Shown here: positions 46,520-55,397 of the stretch, in pieces
Layout: the number at the start of each line of letters is the position of its first letter
Position numbering within the stretch: the first letter of the stretch is position 1
NCBI GenBank assembly: GCA_900129595.1
Contig: FQWG01000007.1
Coordinates: 1-64,000, forward strand
Reading direction: 5' to 3'
DNA from: Flavobacterium frigidimaris
GTDB taxonomy: Bacteria > Bacteroidota > Bacteroidia > Flavobacteriales > Flavobacteriaceae
Length of the DNA: 64,000 nt
The notes under the pieces: model-generated
What the model was told of the DNA's origin: nothing
Databases searched by the model: none
The model's input: the letters and a program-made list of their open reading frames with translations, nothing else
Translations under genes and position numbers: made by a program

Positions 46520-46605
46520 AAAAGTTGTTTTTATTTCCTGACTTGAAGTTTTACTAAATTACGGAATTAATCCTGAAGTAAATTTCTGATCCTAAAAAAA
46601 TCAGT

Positions 46606-47022
46606 TTATTTTAGATATTCCTTGCCATGCACCATAATAATTCCTTCTTTTGGATATAAAACAGAGACATCATAACCTAAACTTTTAAGGACTTCTAAAC
46701 CATCAATAGAAGCGAGTTTATTTTTCCCGTCCCATCCCATTTTCAAACCATATAAAATAAACTCTCTACTATATTTAGGCCTGTTCAAGTTTACAAATTC
46801 TTCTTCTTTGGTTGCTAATTTAGTTAGCTTTATACCTGTTTTTAAAGGGTTTCCGGCATACAAATCTTCCCAGGTAGTAAAATTAATTTTCAACGGGGTT
46901 TGTTTATAATTTTCTAAGAATACCGTTATTTCAAATGTTGCGATCTCTGTATTAAGTCCAAATCCCGTTACGCATTTGTAGAGATAAACATTTTCTTCAA
47001 CAATAATTTTTCTTAGTGTCAT
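46606..47022 (-). CDS. Hypothetical protein in a small accessory cluster
   Basis: The 138-aa soluble protein has no family I can name. It has a beta-rich N-terminal half (IATFEITVFLENYKQTPLKINFTTW) and ends GLEVLKSLGYDVSVLYPKEG. It lies 10 bp after the stop of an unexplained in-frame tail behind the DUF4274 gene and is read in the same direction. Size and neighbourhood would suit an immunity-type protein, but no toxin gene is present. Confidence 0.6.
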   Translation of the reverse strand: MTLRKIIVEENVYLYKCVTGFGLNTEIATFEITVFLENYKQTPLKINFTTWEDLYAGNPLKTGIKLTKLATKEEEFVNLNRPKYSREFILYGLKMGWDGKNKLASIDGLEVLKSLGYDVSVLYPKEGIIMVHGKEYLK

Positions 47023-47032
47023 GAGATATTAT

Positions 47033-47161
47033 TTATGCTCTGAATTTTAAGTGATCTGTACTAAAAAGCAATCCAATACCGCTGTAAGGATCTCTTTTTA
47101 AATCATAAAAATTAGTGACTCCTTCTAAATCTGTATATAAATCTGCGATTATCGAAGAAGG
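47033..47161 (-). pseudogene. 42-codon open tail in frame after the DUF4274 stop
   Basis: After the TAG stop of the DUF4274 gene (47162-47164) the same frame stays open for 42 codons to a TAA at 47033-47035. The tail has protein-like composition, including GVTNFYDLKRDPYSGIGLLF, with no Met. It is either the C-terminal end of an ancestral longer protein cut by a nonsense mutation, or the remnant of a deleted neighbouring gene. Confidence 0.55.
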
Positions 47162-47956
47162 CTAAAACCCATCTATGGTATGATTGATAATAGTGTCTGA
47201 CAAACAGGTTAGTTCTTTTGTACTATTTGTAACACCTACATTATTTCCCGTTTCCCAATCCCAAATAATCCAATCCCAATTGTGTTTTTTATGAAGACAA
47301 TCCATCCATAAATAAGAGAGGTTCTTAATTTTTATCTTTCCTAATTCTTTCGTTTTCCAATATTCTACACTTTCTATTATCACTTCTATAGTAGCGGCAG
47401 TGTGACCATAAACAAAATCAGGATTTGAAATCTGAATAATTTTTATAGCATCCGCTATTTTAGTCTCAATTGTTTTTAATTCCTTTTCATTAGGATTTCT
47501 TAAAAAAGCAAACTCAATATCTATTCGTTCAAAAATACTTCCCTCGGGCTGTGCAAGCATTTCTAACGGAATACATTTTAAATTAGAATTTTCATCAAGA
47601 AACTCTCCCTTTGGATCAAAAGAAAAATTCGCATCTTCATAAAAGCCGGAGCAATATCTTTCTTCTATTTCTTTTATCAGCTTATAATGCCCATAATTTC
47701 CACCTCCTTTTATTTCATCTTCGTTTTTAAACCTGCAAAAATAATCTGGCTGTAACATCCAGTATAAACAAAGCGCAGTGCCCTTATCCAGATATTTTTG
47801 TTTGATAACCCATTCAAAAGGTTCAATTCCGTCGTCATAATTCCAATGCTGTACAAATTGATGCAATTCCGAAGCAGTCAATTTTTGATACGACATTTCA
47901 TAATTTACAGCTTTAAGAACACGGTTTTTATTTTTCTTATTGAATGATTCTTGCAT
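47162..47956 (-). CDS. DUF4274 domain protein
   Basis: The 264-aa soluble protein has an N-terminal DUF4274-like region (LHQFVQHWNYDDGIEPFEWVIK...DKGTALCLYWMLQPD). The second half contains AFLRNPNEKELKTIETKIADAIKIIQ and NLSYLWMDCLHKKHNWDWIIWDWETG. Function is unknown; I associate such Trp-rich small proteins with variable cytosolic immunity or defence loci, which is inference. Its stop codon is TAG, followed by an open frame (47033-47161), so the protein may be truncated. Confidence 0.7.
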   Translation of the reverse strand: MQESFNKKNKNRVLKAVNYEMSYQKLTASELHQFVQHWNYDDGIEPFEWVIKQKYLDKGTALCLYWMLQPDYFCRFKNEDEIKGGGNYGHYKLIKEIEERYCSGFYEDANFSFDPKGEFLDENSNLKCIPLEMLAQPEGSIFERIDIEFAFLRNPNEKELKTIETKIADAIKIIQISNPDFVYGHTAATIEVIIESVEYWKTKELGKIKIKNLSYLWMDCLHKKHNWDWIIWDWETGNNVGVTNSTKELTCLSDTIINHTIDGF

Positions 47957-48157
47957 ACTTTTCTTTTGTTATTCTATTTTCAAAATCCTAAAAGCATAGC
48001 AAATTTAAAACCTATTCGTGTAAAAACCATTATGATCAAATATAATTTACAACAATTAAAAGTACGATAGATCCTCTATAATATTAAGAGATAATTTTTC
48101 GTTTTGTTAAATAATTATATAATTCTGATAATCAGATTAAACCTATTGTTTTTTATA

Positions 48158-48175
48158 AAGTCTAATTGGCATAAC
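48158..48175 (+). promoter_or_regulatory. Conserved upstream element of Spy-like gene 1
   Basis: AAGTCTAATTGGCATAAC begins 36 bp before the start codon at 48194. A near copy, AAGTCTAATGGGTATAAA, begins 36 bp before the second paralogue (48762). The shared position suggests a promoter or operator copied with the gene. Confidence 0.55.
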
Positions 48176-48193
48176 AATTAAAGAACGTACATC

Positions 48194-48634
48194 ATGAAAA
48201 AACTATTTATCGCAGCTTTGTTATTCGTTGGAGTAGCAAGTTTTGCACAAGACGCAGATCAAAAACCTACTCGTCAGCAAAGAGAAAAATTAACTCCGGA
48301 ACAACGAAATGAGAAACATTTGCAAAAACTGACTACTGATTTAAATTTAGATACCAGTCAGCAAGCTCAGGTTAAACAACTTTTAGCTGAAAGAAGTGCA
48401 AAAGCAGACAAATTAAGAGAGGAACGAAAAGACCGAAAAGACAGTAATGTAAAACTTACTGCGGCGGAAAAAGAAGCTTTCAAAAAACAAATGGTTGCCG
48501 AAAAAGATGCCAACGATGCAAAAATGAAAGCTGTCTTAAATACAGATCAGTACAAAAAATGGACGTCTATGCAGGAAGAAAACAAAGACAAGACCAGAGA
48601 GAAAATGAAAGAGTATCAAAAAGATAAAGAATAA
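48194..48634 (+). CDS. Exported Spy/CpxP-like (DUF4890-like) protein 1
   Basis: The 146-aa protein has a signal peptide (MKKLFIAALLFVGVASFAQ). A very charged helical domain follows with LTPEQRNEKHLQKLTTDLNL, then ...QVKQLLAERSAKADKLREERK and ending MKAVLNTDQYKKW. This layout is like periplasmic stress chaperones of the Spy/CpxP type and Bacteroidota DUF4890. It has one repeat unit; the next gene has two. Expression under envelope stress is inferred. Confidence 0.75.
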   Translation: MKKLFIAALLFVGVASFAQDADQKPTRQQREKLTPEQRNEKHLQKLTTDLNLDTSQQAQVKQLLAERSAKADKLREERKDRKDSNVKLTAAEKEAFKKQMVAEKDANDAKMKAVLNTDQYKKWTSMQEENKDKTREKMKEYQKDKE

Positions 48635-48649
48635 TTATAATTTGTAAGG

Positions 48650-48675
48650 AGAGGCTACTTAAGCCTCTTTTTTAT
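48650..48675 (+). terminator. Terminator after Spy-like gene 1
   Basis: Arms AGAGGCT (48650-48656) and AGCCTCT (48662-48668) are followed by a T-run. It separates the two paralogues, so each is its own transcription unit. Confidence 0.75.
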
Positions 48676-48761
48676 TTCAAAGACAAATTATGCTTTTGTT
48701 AATAGTTTTAGTTAATTAAAAGATAAATCTGACAAGACAATTAAACGTAGCAAAGTTCTTG

Positions 48762-48779
48762 AAGTCTAATGGGTATAAA
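48762..48779 (+). promoter_or_regulatory. Conserved upstream element of Spy-like gene 2
   Basis: AAGTCTAATGGGTATAAA matches the element before gene 1 at 15 of 18 positions and has the same 36-bp distance to the chosen start codon at 48798. This supports that start over the upstream ATG at 48759, which would place the element inside the coding region. Confidence 0.55.
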
Positions 48780-48797
48780 CCTTTAAAAAAACGAATT

Positions 48798-49547
48798 ATG
48801 AAAAAATTATTTATCGCAGCTTTATTGTTCGTTGGAATAGTAAGTTTTGCGCAGGACGTCAAGCAAAAACCGACACGTGATCAAAGAGAAAATTTAACTC
48901 CCGAACAGCGTAACGAGAAACATTTGCAAAAATTAACTTCTGAATTGAGTTTAGATAAAAAACAACAGGATCAGGTAAAACAATTATTAGCTGAAAGAAG
49001 CACTAAAGCAGAAAAGTTTAAAGATGCCCGAAAAGACAGCAAAACAAAACCAACTGCTGAAGAAAGAGAAGCTTTTAAAAAACAAATAGAAACTGAAAGA
49101 GCTGCAAACGATGCTAAAATGAAAGCTATTTTAAATGCCGATCAGTATACGAAATGGACAGCTCTTAAAAAAGAGCATAAAGATCGCAACAGAAAAGGGG
49201 ATCACAAAGGCAAAAGAGATATGAAATCTCCGCAGGAACGCGATCAGGCACGTCTGCAAAAATTAACAACTGATTTAAGTTTAAATACTGATCAGCAAAA
49301 ACAAATTGGTGAACTTTTATCTGACAGAAGCACCAAAATGGCAATGCTTGAAAAAAGCCGAAGAGATACAGGAATAAAACCAACTGCAGCTGATAAAGAG
49401 GCCATAAAAAAACAAATGACCGAAGATCACAACGCTTTTGATACAAAAATGAAATCTATTTTGAATGCAGATCAATATAAAAAATGGACTGCGATTCAAA
49501 AAGAGCGTAAGGATAAAATGAAAGATCACCGAAAAGATAAAATGTAA
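48798..49547 (+). CDS. Exported Spy/CpxP-like protein 2 with internal duplication
   Basis: The 249-aa paralogue of the preceding gene has signal peptide MKKLFIAALLFVGIVSFAQ. Two copies of the charged domain follow (about 20-130 and 140-245), both with RLQKLTTDLSL / HLQKLTSELSL, QLLAERSTK and MKAILNADQY. The start at 48798 is chosen because the signal peptide begins there and aligns with gene 1. Tandem gene duplication followed by internal domain duplication is the simplest history. It ends 14 bp before an insertion sequence. Confidence 0.75.
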   Translation: MKKLFIAALLFVGIVSFAQDVKQKPTRDQRENLTPEQRNEKHLQKLTSELSLDKKQQDQVKQLLAERSTKAEKFKDARKDSKTKPTAEEREAFKKQIETERAANDAKMKAILNADQYTKWTALKKEHKDRNRKGDHKGKRDMKSPQERDQARLQKLTTDLSLNTDQQKQIGELLSDRSTKMAMLEKSRRDTGIKPTAADKEAIKKQMTEDHNAFDTKMKSILNADQYKKWTAIQKERKDKMKDHRKDKM

Positions 49548-49562
49548 TTGAGATCAAAAAAA

Positions 49563-49600
49563 GAGGCTGTCCGAAAAGTAATTTCGGGCAGTTTTTTTTT
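49563..49600 (+). terminator. Terminator within the left IS end
   Basis: CTGTCCGAAA and TTTCGGGCAG pair with one mismatch and are followed by nine T. It closes the transcript of the Spy-like gene and would shield the transposase from read-in. Confidence 0.75.
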
Positions 49601-49642
49601 GTTTTACACATTGATTTTTCTTATATTTAAGTACTAAAATCA

Positions 49643-51277
49643 ATGATTATGCAGCCAGTTTTTAAGCCTCATTCGGTTCACCAGCAAGATCTTTTTCCAT
49701 TGAATTTAAATGATCTGATCCCAGAGAATCATTCTGCCCGATTAATAGACAGTGTTGTTGAACAGTTGGAAATTTCCGAGATTATATCACAGTTTAAAGG
49801 CGGTGGAAGATCCAGCTACCATCCTAAGATGTTATTGAAAATATTGTTTTACGGATATCTCAATAATACCTATTCCAGCCGAAAGCTGGCTAGAGCCGTG
49901 AAGGAGAATATATATTTTATGTGGCTCTCGGGAGGACTTCAGCCGGATTTTAGAACTATCAATGACTTTAGAGGAAAAAAATTAAAAGGGAATATCGAAA
50001 AACTTTTCAGCCAGGTCGTTCTGATGATGGTAGATTTAGAGCTCATTAGCCTGGAGAGACAATTTATTGATGGTACTAAAATAGAAGCCAACGCACATAA
50101 ATACAGCTTTGTGTGGAAGAAAGCAGTTGAAAAACATAAAGACAGGCTTCAGGGAAAAATCGATGCTGTTCTGGCAGATATTGGTCAGGCTATCGAGTCA
50201 GACATTATGCATACTGATAACCAAACTGATACCAAGGTAGACAGTAAGAAATTAGAAGAAAAAATACACGAGATCAACCAAAGTGAAAAAAAGCAGAAGC
50301 TGAGTAAACAGCAGAACAAATCACTTCAAAAACTCGAGAAAGAACAGCTTGTAAAACTTAAAGAATATGAGAAACATCTCGAAATTCTGGGGGATAGAAA
50401 CAGTTATTCGAAAACCGATACCGATGCTACTTTTATGCGCATGAAAGAAGATCATATGGGCAACGGACAATTAAAAGCGGGTTATAATATTCAGATTTCT
50501 ACAGAAAATCAAATTATTACACATTACTCCACCCACCAGACTTCTACTGATTTTACCACATTAAAGACTCACTTAGAAGGATTCAAAAGCAACTACGGCA
50601 AACAATCTGCAAAAGTTATAGCCGATGCGGGCTATGGAAGTGAGGAAAATTATCAACTCCTTGAAGACAAAGAAATTGATTTTTTTGTTCCCTACAACAT
50701 GTACCGTATCGAAGAGACCCGTAAGCATAAAAACAATTTATTCCACGCACAAAACCTGTTTCATAATAATGAGCAAGACTTTTTGGTTTGTCCAATGGGG
50801 CAGCAAATGCCTCGTATCTTTACTAAGAAATCAAAAACTACAACTGGTTTTGAACAGTATCATTCGGTATATGAGGCTTTAAATTGCGCAGGATGTCCTC
50901 TGCGGGGGCAATGCTTTAAAGCTAAGGGGAACAGACGGATAGAAATTAATCACAATCTTCAAAGACTGAAATTCAAGGCAAGAGAGAATTTAGAAAGTGA
51001 ATTGGGCAGGGAAATTTATAGTAAAAGATGTATTGAACCAGAGCCGGTTTTTGGTAACATCAAGCAAAACAAAGGATTTAAAAGATTTACACTTACCAAA
51101 ACAGCCAAAGTAAATACTGAATTTGGCCTGATTGCTATTGCTCACAACTTTTCTAAATGGATCGCTAAAATCCGTTTGGGCAATTTTAACCTCATTTTTG
51201 ATCTCGTAGAAGCTTTAGAAAAGTTTATAGAAGACCATTTTAGCCCAAATTTACATTTTTCAAGAAACACTCTGTAA
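49643..51277 (+). CDS. IS1182 family transposase
   Basis: The 544-aa DDE transposase. An N-terminal region with YHPKMLLKILFYGYLNNTYS and SRKLARA..ENI.FMWLSGGLQPDFRTINDFR precedes the catalytic part. Candidate acidic residues are Asp143 (FIDGTKIEAN), the Asp in VIADAGYGSEENY (about 328) and the Glu in EPVFGNIKQNKGFKRF (about 466). A Cys cluster (LNCAGCPLRGQC) lies between the last two. The frame is unbroken, so the element may be active. The coiled, charged linker (residues 150-260) is typical. Confidence 0.93.
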   Translation: MIMQPVFKPHSVHQQDLFPLNLNDLIPENHSARLIDSVVEQLEISEIISQFKGGGRSSYHPKMLLKILFYGYLNNTYSSRKLARAVKENIYFMWLSGGLQPDFRTINDFRGKKLKGNIEKLFSQVVLMMVDLELISLERQFIDGTKIEANAHKYSFVWKKAVEKHKDRLQGKIDAVLADIGQAIESDIMHTDNQTDTKVDSKKLEEKIHEINQSEKKQKLSKQQNKSLQKLEKEQLVKLKEYEKHLEILGDRNSYSKTDTDATFMRMKEDHMGNGQLKAGYNIQISTENQIITHYSTHQTSTDFTTLKTHLEGFKSNYGKQSAKVIADAGYGSEENYQLLEDKEIDFFVPYNMYRIEETRKHKNNLFHAQNLFHNNEQDFLVCPMGQQMPRIFTKKSKTTTGFEQYHSVYEALNCAGCPLRGQCFKAKGNRRIEINHNLQRLKFKARENLESELGREIYSKRCIEPEPVFGNIKQNKGFKRFTLTKTAKVNTEFGLIAIAHNFSKWIAKIRLGNFNLIFDLVEALEKFIEDHFSPNLHFSRNTL

Positions 51278-51300
51278 ATTTACTAGTATAATAAAAGAAA

Positions 51301-51326
51301 GAGGTCGTCTTTTCAGACAACCTCTT
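51301..51326. terminator. Hairpin at the right IS end
   Basis: GAGGTCGTCT and AGACAACCTC pair with one mismatch around TTTC. It includes the right terminal repeat and separates the transposase from the convergent metalloprotease gene. Confidence 0.55.
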
Positions 51327-51340
51327 CACTATGTATTTTC

Positions 51341-53815
51341 TTATTTCGGGTTTAAAATCAAATCGATTCGCTTGATACAATCTTCATAATGGTATTTTGT
51401 TTCTGTATTTACGGGTCTTGATTTTGCTGCTAAAAGTGTAGTTTTTAATGCAGTCAATTCGCCACGAACCAAAGCCCTGACATCAGATTGTGCTACATTG
51501 TAATATACTGTCGATCTATCTGTTGATTTAATTTCTTCAGTCATTAAAGCCCCCATTCTGTCAATATAACCGCGTTGCAAATTTCTTCTGTATATTGTTA
51601 CATTCGCTGGCGTAGCCGTCTCTTTCCAGATTCCTTTTCGTGTATCTCTTAATAAATCCAAAGCTTTATAAGTATCTGCACCCAGGATTTCATTATCCAT
51701 TAATCGACCAATTCGGCCAATACTCAATAAATTATTTAAATGTCGAACCTGCAAAGCTCTAAATCTTTCTGTGTAACCTGCAACGTCTGTATTCTTTAAA
51801 GTATTTACGTTTACGATCCAGGTTGGCGAAGCAAAAGCATTGGTTTGAAGCCAGTTCATTGCTTCTATTTGTTTCGCTTTTGGAACCACTTCATAAATGT
51901 TCCCGACTTGATTTGGCTTTTTAGTATTTTCATAAACTCCACCAACATTGGTTACAACATGACCTACATATCTGCTCCAAACATCCAGCATTTCTTTATA
52001 CAATTCATCTAAATCTCCATAATTATTGGTCACATTACTTGTCCATTCATTTAAATGACTGGCTACATATTCCAGATTTTTAAGTCCGTAAGAACTTGCT
52101 TTCATCGAATTATTACCAATATCTTCTGTTTGCGAAGTTGGGTCAAAAGCACTGCTTTGTTTCCCAAACTTAAAAACAGGATTTCCTGCTTTCTCTAAAA
52201 TCCATTTGTCTAAAACCGAAACTTCATCTTCAGGAGACTTAGCATTCGGAATTACTCTATATCCCCAATTCAAAGCATAATGATCATACGCTCCCATTTT
52301 ACGAATAAAGCGAATATTTTTATCTCCGGGCTGAGCAATATAATTAAAACGAGCATAATCCATAATACTTGCAGAGATTCCGTTTTCTTGCGTAAAATCT
52401 CCATTTCTGTAACTCTCAACATCATAAGCACAACTTGCACCCATATTATGAGGAAATCCTAAAGCGTGGCCTACTTCATGAGCAATTACCATTCGCATCA
52501 TTTCTCCCATTTCTTCATCACTGGTTTGTAAAGTTCTGGCGGAAGGATTTGCTGCTCCGGTTTCGAGCAAGTAGCGGTTCCTGTACGAACGTAAATGATT
52601 GTGATACCAGATAACATCACTTTCGATAATTTCTCCGGTTCTTGGGTCAGATACACTTGGACCAACGGCATTTCGAGTTGTACTCGCTACATAACGAATC
52701 ACCGAATAGCGAATATCTTCAGGACTAAAATCAGGATCTTCTTCTTTTGTTGGAGCATCTTTGGCAATAATGGCATTTTTAAAACCCGCAGCTTCAAAAG
52801 GTTTTTGCCATTCTTCAATTCCTTGTTTGATATATTTTCTTAATTTTTCAGGCGTTGCAGGATCTAAATAATAAACAATTGGTTTTATTGGTTCAACCAA
52901 TTCTCCCCTGTTATAAGCTTCGGGATCTTGAGGTTCTAATCTCCAGCGACGAATGTATGTTTTAAGGTCAGATTTTAATTCCGTACTTCCATAATCATAT
53001 TGACTTACAGTAAACCATCCCACTCTGGGATCTGCAAATCTTGGCTTCATTGGCACTTCGGGTAATAAAACCATAGATTGATTCATCTGTATACTTATTG
53101 ATTCTGTATCTTCTAACATCGACGGCTTCGAAGCATTATAAGTCATATCCTGAATTACTTCGATATTCATAGGAAAGCTTTTAATGGTATTAATAAAACT
53201 TCTCGAATCATCAAGTCCTTTTACTTTATACATTTCGCGCATTTCTGCCGATATTCCGCTGATGGCTTTGACGTCTGTACTGTAAAATTTAGTTACATCA
53301 ATAACTGTATTTGCTGAATCTTTGCTAAAAGCTACAATATCAAAAGCAAATAATGTAGGCTCATAATTGTTTGATTTTACCGAAATACTAATAGGCAAAG
53401 TATCATTGGCAACTGCATTATATGATTTTGATTTGATAAGAATTTTATCCTGAAAACGCTGCCATACTATTAATTGTTCGTTAGTTTCAGAACCGGCGTT
53501 TACATATCCTCCGCCTAAATTTGAAGGTAATTTTGAAAGTCTGCTTACTAAAAGCATGTCTTTATCTAAATACTTATTTGGAATCTCGAAGTAGTATTTT
53601 TTATCGACTTTATGAACGGTAAAAAGCCCTTCGTCAGAAATAGCATTTTTAGTAATAACTTTACTGTATTCTTTTATTCCAGATTCTGATTTTTTCTCAG
53701 GTGGCGTAACGGCAGATTCTACTTCTTTGGATTTCTTTTTGTTTGATTGTGCAAATTGTTGTGTAGAGAACAGCATAAAAAATGCCATTGTAATAAAAAT
53801 GAAAAATTTATTCAT
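51341..53815 (-). CDS. Exported zinc-dependent metalloprotease (DUF5117/DUF5118 type)
   Basis: The 824-aa secreted protein has a signal peptide ending QFAQ. The large N-terminal region matches DUF5117/5118-type domains and the catalytic domain carries HEVGHALGFPHNMGAS near residue 445, the extended zinc motif HExxHxxGxxHN of metzincin-like proteases. The C-terminal helical region (HLNNLLSIGRIGRLMDNE) is typical of this Bacteroidota family. The substrate is unknown. It is convergent with the IS. Confidence 0.88.
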   Translation of the reverse strand: MNKFFIFITMAFFMLFSTQQFAQSNKKKSKEVESAVTPPEKKSESGIKEYSKVITKNAISDEGLFTVHKVDKKYYFEIPNKYLDKDMLLVSRLSKLPSNLGGGYVNAGSETNEQLIVWQRFQDKILIKSKSYNAVANDTLPISISVKSNNYEPTLFAFDIVAFSKDSANTVIDVTKFYSTDVKAISGISAEMREMYKVKGLDDSRSFINTIKSFPMNIEVIQDMTYNASKPSMLEDTESISIQMNQSMVLLPEVPMKPRFADPRVGWFTVSQYDYGSTELKSDLKTYIRRWRLEPQDPEAYNRGELVEPIKPIVYYLDPATPEKLRKYIKQGIEEWQKPFEAAGFKNAIIAKDAPTKEEDPDFSPEDIRYSVIRYVASTTRNAVGPSVSDPRTGEIIESDVIWYHNHLRSYRNRYLLETGAANPSARTLQTSDEEMGEMMRMVIAHEVGHALGFPHNMGASCAYDVESYRNGDFTQENGISASIMDYARFNYIAQPGDKNIRFIRKMGAYDHYALNWGYRVIPNAKSPEDEVSVLDKWILEKAGNPVFKFGKQSSAFDPTSQTEDIGNNSMKASSYGLKNLEYVASHLNEWTSNVTNNYGDLDELYKEMLDVWSRYVGHVVTNVGGVYENTKKPNQVGNIYEVVPKAKQIEAMNWLQTNAFASPTWIVNVNTLKNTDVAGYTERFRALQVRHLNNLLSIGRIGRLMDNEILGADTYKALDLLRDTRKGIWKETATPANVTIYRRNLQRGYIDRMGALMTEEIKSTDRSTVYYNVAQSDVRALVRGELTALKTTLLAAKSRPVNTETKYHYEDCIKRIDLILNPK

Positions 53816-53845
53816 TTCTTATAAGTTTAGTGATTATTCAATAAA

Positions 53846-53853
53846 CAAAAATA
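53846..53853 (-). promoter_or_regulatory. Metalloprotease promoter, -7 element
   Basis: The minus strand reads TATTTTTG, fitting TAnnTTTG, 31 bp before the start codon. Confidence 0.45.
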
Positions 53854-53929
53854 ATTTTTATTCTAATTTTAGAAGAAAAAAATAACATATTAACTTTTCA
53901 TTAACTAATTCCCAAACTAAAACAAAAAA

Positions 53930-53960
53930 AGGCTCAGCTCTAATAAAAAAGCTAAACCTT
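53930..53960 (-). terminator. Terminator after hemL
   Basis: AAGG..AGCT and AGCT..CCTT arms around an AT loop are followed on the minus strand by seven T. It is 25 bp past the hemL stop codon. Confidence 0.6.
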
Positions 53961-53984
53961 AAATTGAAAAAAATATATTAAAAT

Positions 53985-55271
53985 TTAAAATGTCTTCGAA
54001 ACTTTATCAATCGCATTAATCGTAAAATCCAGATCGTCGTAGGTTAATGCATCTGTAATAAACCAGGTTTCATAAGCAGATGGCGCAATATAAACACCTT
54101 CGTTCAATAAACCGTGAAAGAATTTCTTAAATGTTTCATTATCTCCTTTTGCAGCCGTTTGAAAATCAACAACCGGGCTTGCATCAAAATGAACAGAAAT
54201 CATAGAGCCTACTCTATTGATGGTAAAAACAACATTATTCGCCTTTAAAACCCTGTCAATTCCTGCTTCCAGATAAGCTGTTTTCTCTTCTAAACGGGTA
54301 AAAACAGCACGATCATTATCTAATGCCTGTAACATTGCCAATCCTGCCGCCATTGCTAACGGATTTCCTGATAATGTTCCTGCCTGATAAACCGGACCAA
54401 GTGGTGCCAGATAATTCATGATTTCTTCTCGCGCAGCAAAAGCACCAACCGGTAAACCTCCGCCAATTACTTTCCCGAAAGTTACAATATCAGCATTGAT
54501 ATTATACAATTCCTGAACTCCCCCGCGAGCCAAACGGAAACCTGTCATTACTTCATCAAAAATCAGTAAAATTCCGTTTGTAGTACACAGCTCTCTTAGT
54601 CCTTCTAAAAACCCTTTTTGAGGAGGGATACAACCCATATTTCCGGCAACTGCTTCGATAATAATCGCTGCAATCTCCCCTTTATTGGCCCCGATCAAAG
54701 TTTTTACATTCTCTAAATCATTGTATTTCGCCAACAAAGTATCTTTTGCAGTTCCTTCTGTAACTCCCGGGCTATTTGGAGATCCAAAAGTTACGGCTCC
54801 ACTTCCGGCCTGAATCAAAAATGAATCAGAATGTCCGTGGTAGCAACCTGCAAATTTGATAATTTTATCTCTTTTTGTAAATCCGCGTGCCAGACGAATT
54901 GCACTCATACACGCTTCTGTACCAGAATTTACAAATCTTATTTTATCAATATTCGGAACCATAGAAACCGCCAAAGCTGCAATTTGAGTTTCTAATTCTG
55001 TTGGCATTCCAAATGAAGTTCCCAATTTTGCTTTTTCTATTACAGCATCAACAACTGGCTGATACGCATGACCTAAAACCATTGGTCCCCATGAATTGAT
55101 GTAATCTATTAATTTATTTCCGTCCTCGTCATACAAATAAGCACCTTTGGCACTTTTTACAAAAATAGGAGTTCCCCCAACTGCTTTAAAGGCTCTAACT
55201 GGTGAATTTACTCCTCCCGGAATCACTTTTTCTGCTTCAGCAAAAAGCTGACTACTTCTTTTATATATCAT
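53985..55271 (-). CDS. hemL: Glutamate-1-semialdehyde 2,1-aminomutase
   Basis: The 428-aa PLP enzyme makes 5-aminolevulinate in the C5 haem pathway. [19 protein letters not shown] and [14 protein letters not shown] are typical; PLP Lys267 sits in [16 protein letters not shown]. Length is normal. The gene is alone, with no other hem gene next to it. Confidence 0.96.
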   Translation of the reverse strand: MIYKRSSQLFAEAEKVIPGGVNSPVRAFKAVGGTPIFVKSAKGAYLYDEDGNKLIDYINSWGPMVLGHAYQPVVDAVIEKAKLGTSFGMPTELETQIAALAVSMVPNIDKIRFVNSGTEACMSAIRLARGFTKRDKIIKFAGCYHGHSDSFLIQAGSGAVTFGSPNSPGVTEGTAKDTLLAKYNDLENVKTLIGANKGEIAAIIIEAVAGNMGCIPPQKGFLEGLRELCTTNGILLIFDEVMTGFRLARGGVQELYNINADIVTFGKVIGGGLPVGAFAAREEIMNYLAPLGPVYQAGTLSGNPLAMAAGLAMLQALDNDRAVFTRLEEKTAYLEAGIDRVLKANNVVFTINRVGSMISVHFDASPVVDFQTAAKGDNETFKKFFHGLLNEGVYIAPSAYETWFITDALTYDDLDFTINAIDKVSKTF

Positions 55272-55397
55272 TTTAGATTTTAGATTTTAGAGTTCTGATT
55301 TTAGATGATAAACTATGAACTCTATTTTAAAATTTGAATTTTAGATTTTTGAATACTTTCAAACTGAGACTGAAAACCGGCACTCAAAACTAAAAAC
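55272..55397. repeat. TTTTAGA-type heptad repeats upstream of hemL
   Basis: TTTTAGATTTTAGATTTTAG and further TTTTAGAT units fill this 126-bp gap, with inverted arms AGAGTTC and GAACTCT inside. The same low-complexity family appears at 21030, 57930, 58946 and 59336-59460. Confidence 0.6.

Larger units (their letters stand above)
49561..51326 (+). mobile_element. IS1182-type insertion sequence, apparently complete
   Basis: Terminal inverted repeats are AAGAGGCTGTCCGAAAAG on the left (49561-49578) and the reverse complement of CTTTTCAGACAACCTCTT on the right (51309-51326), differing at 2 of 18 positions. Between them is one intact transposase. No target-site duplication is evident in the flanks. 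The left end doubles as a hairpin with a T-run, so it terminates the preceding gene. Confidence 0.85.

Noticed and set aside
48759..48797. Longer N-terminus for Spy-like gene 2
   Set aside because: It would place 13 residues before a clear signal peptide and bury the conserved upstream element in coding sequence.
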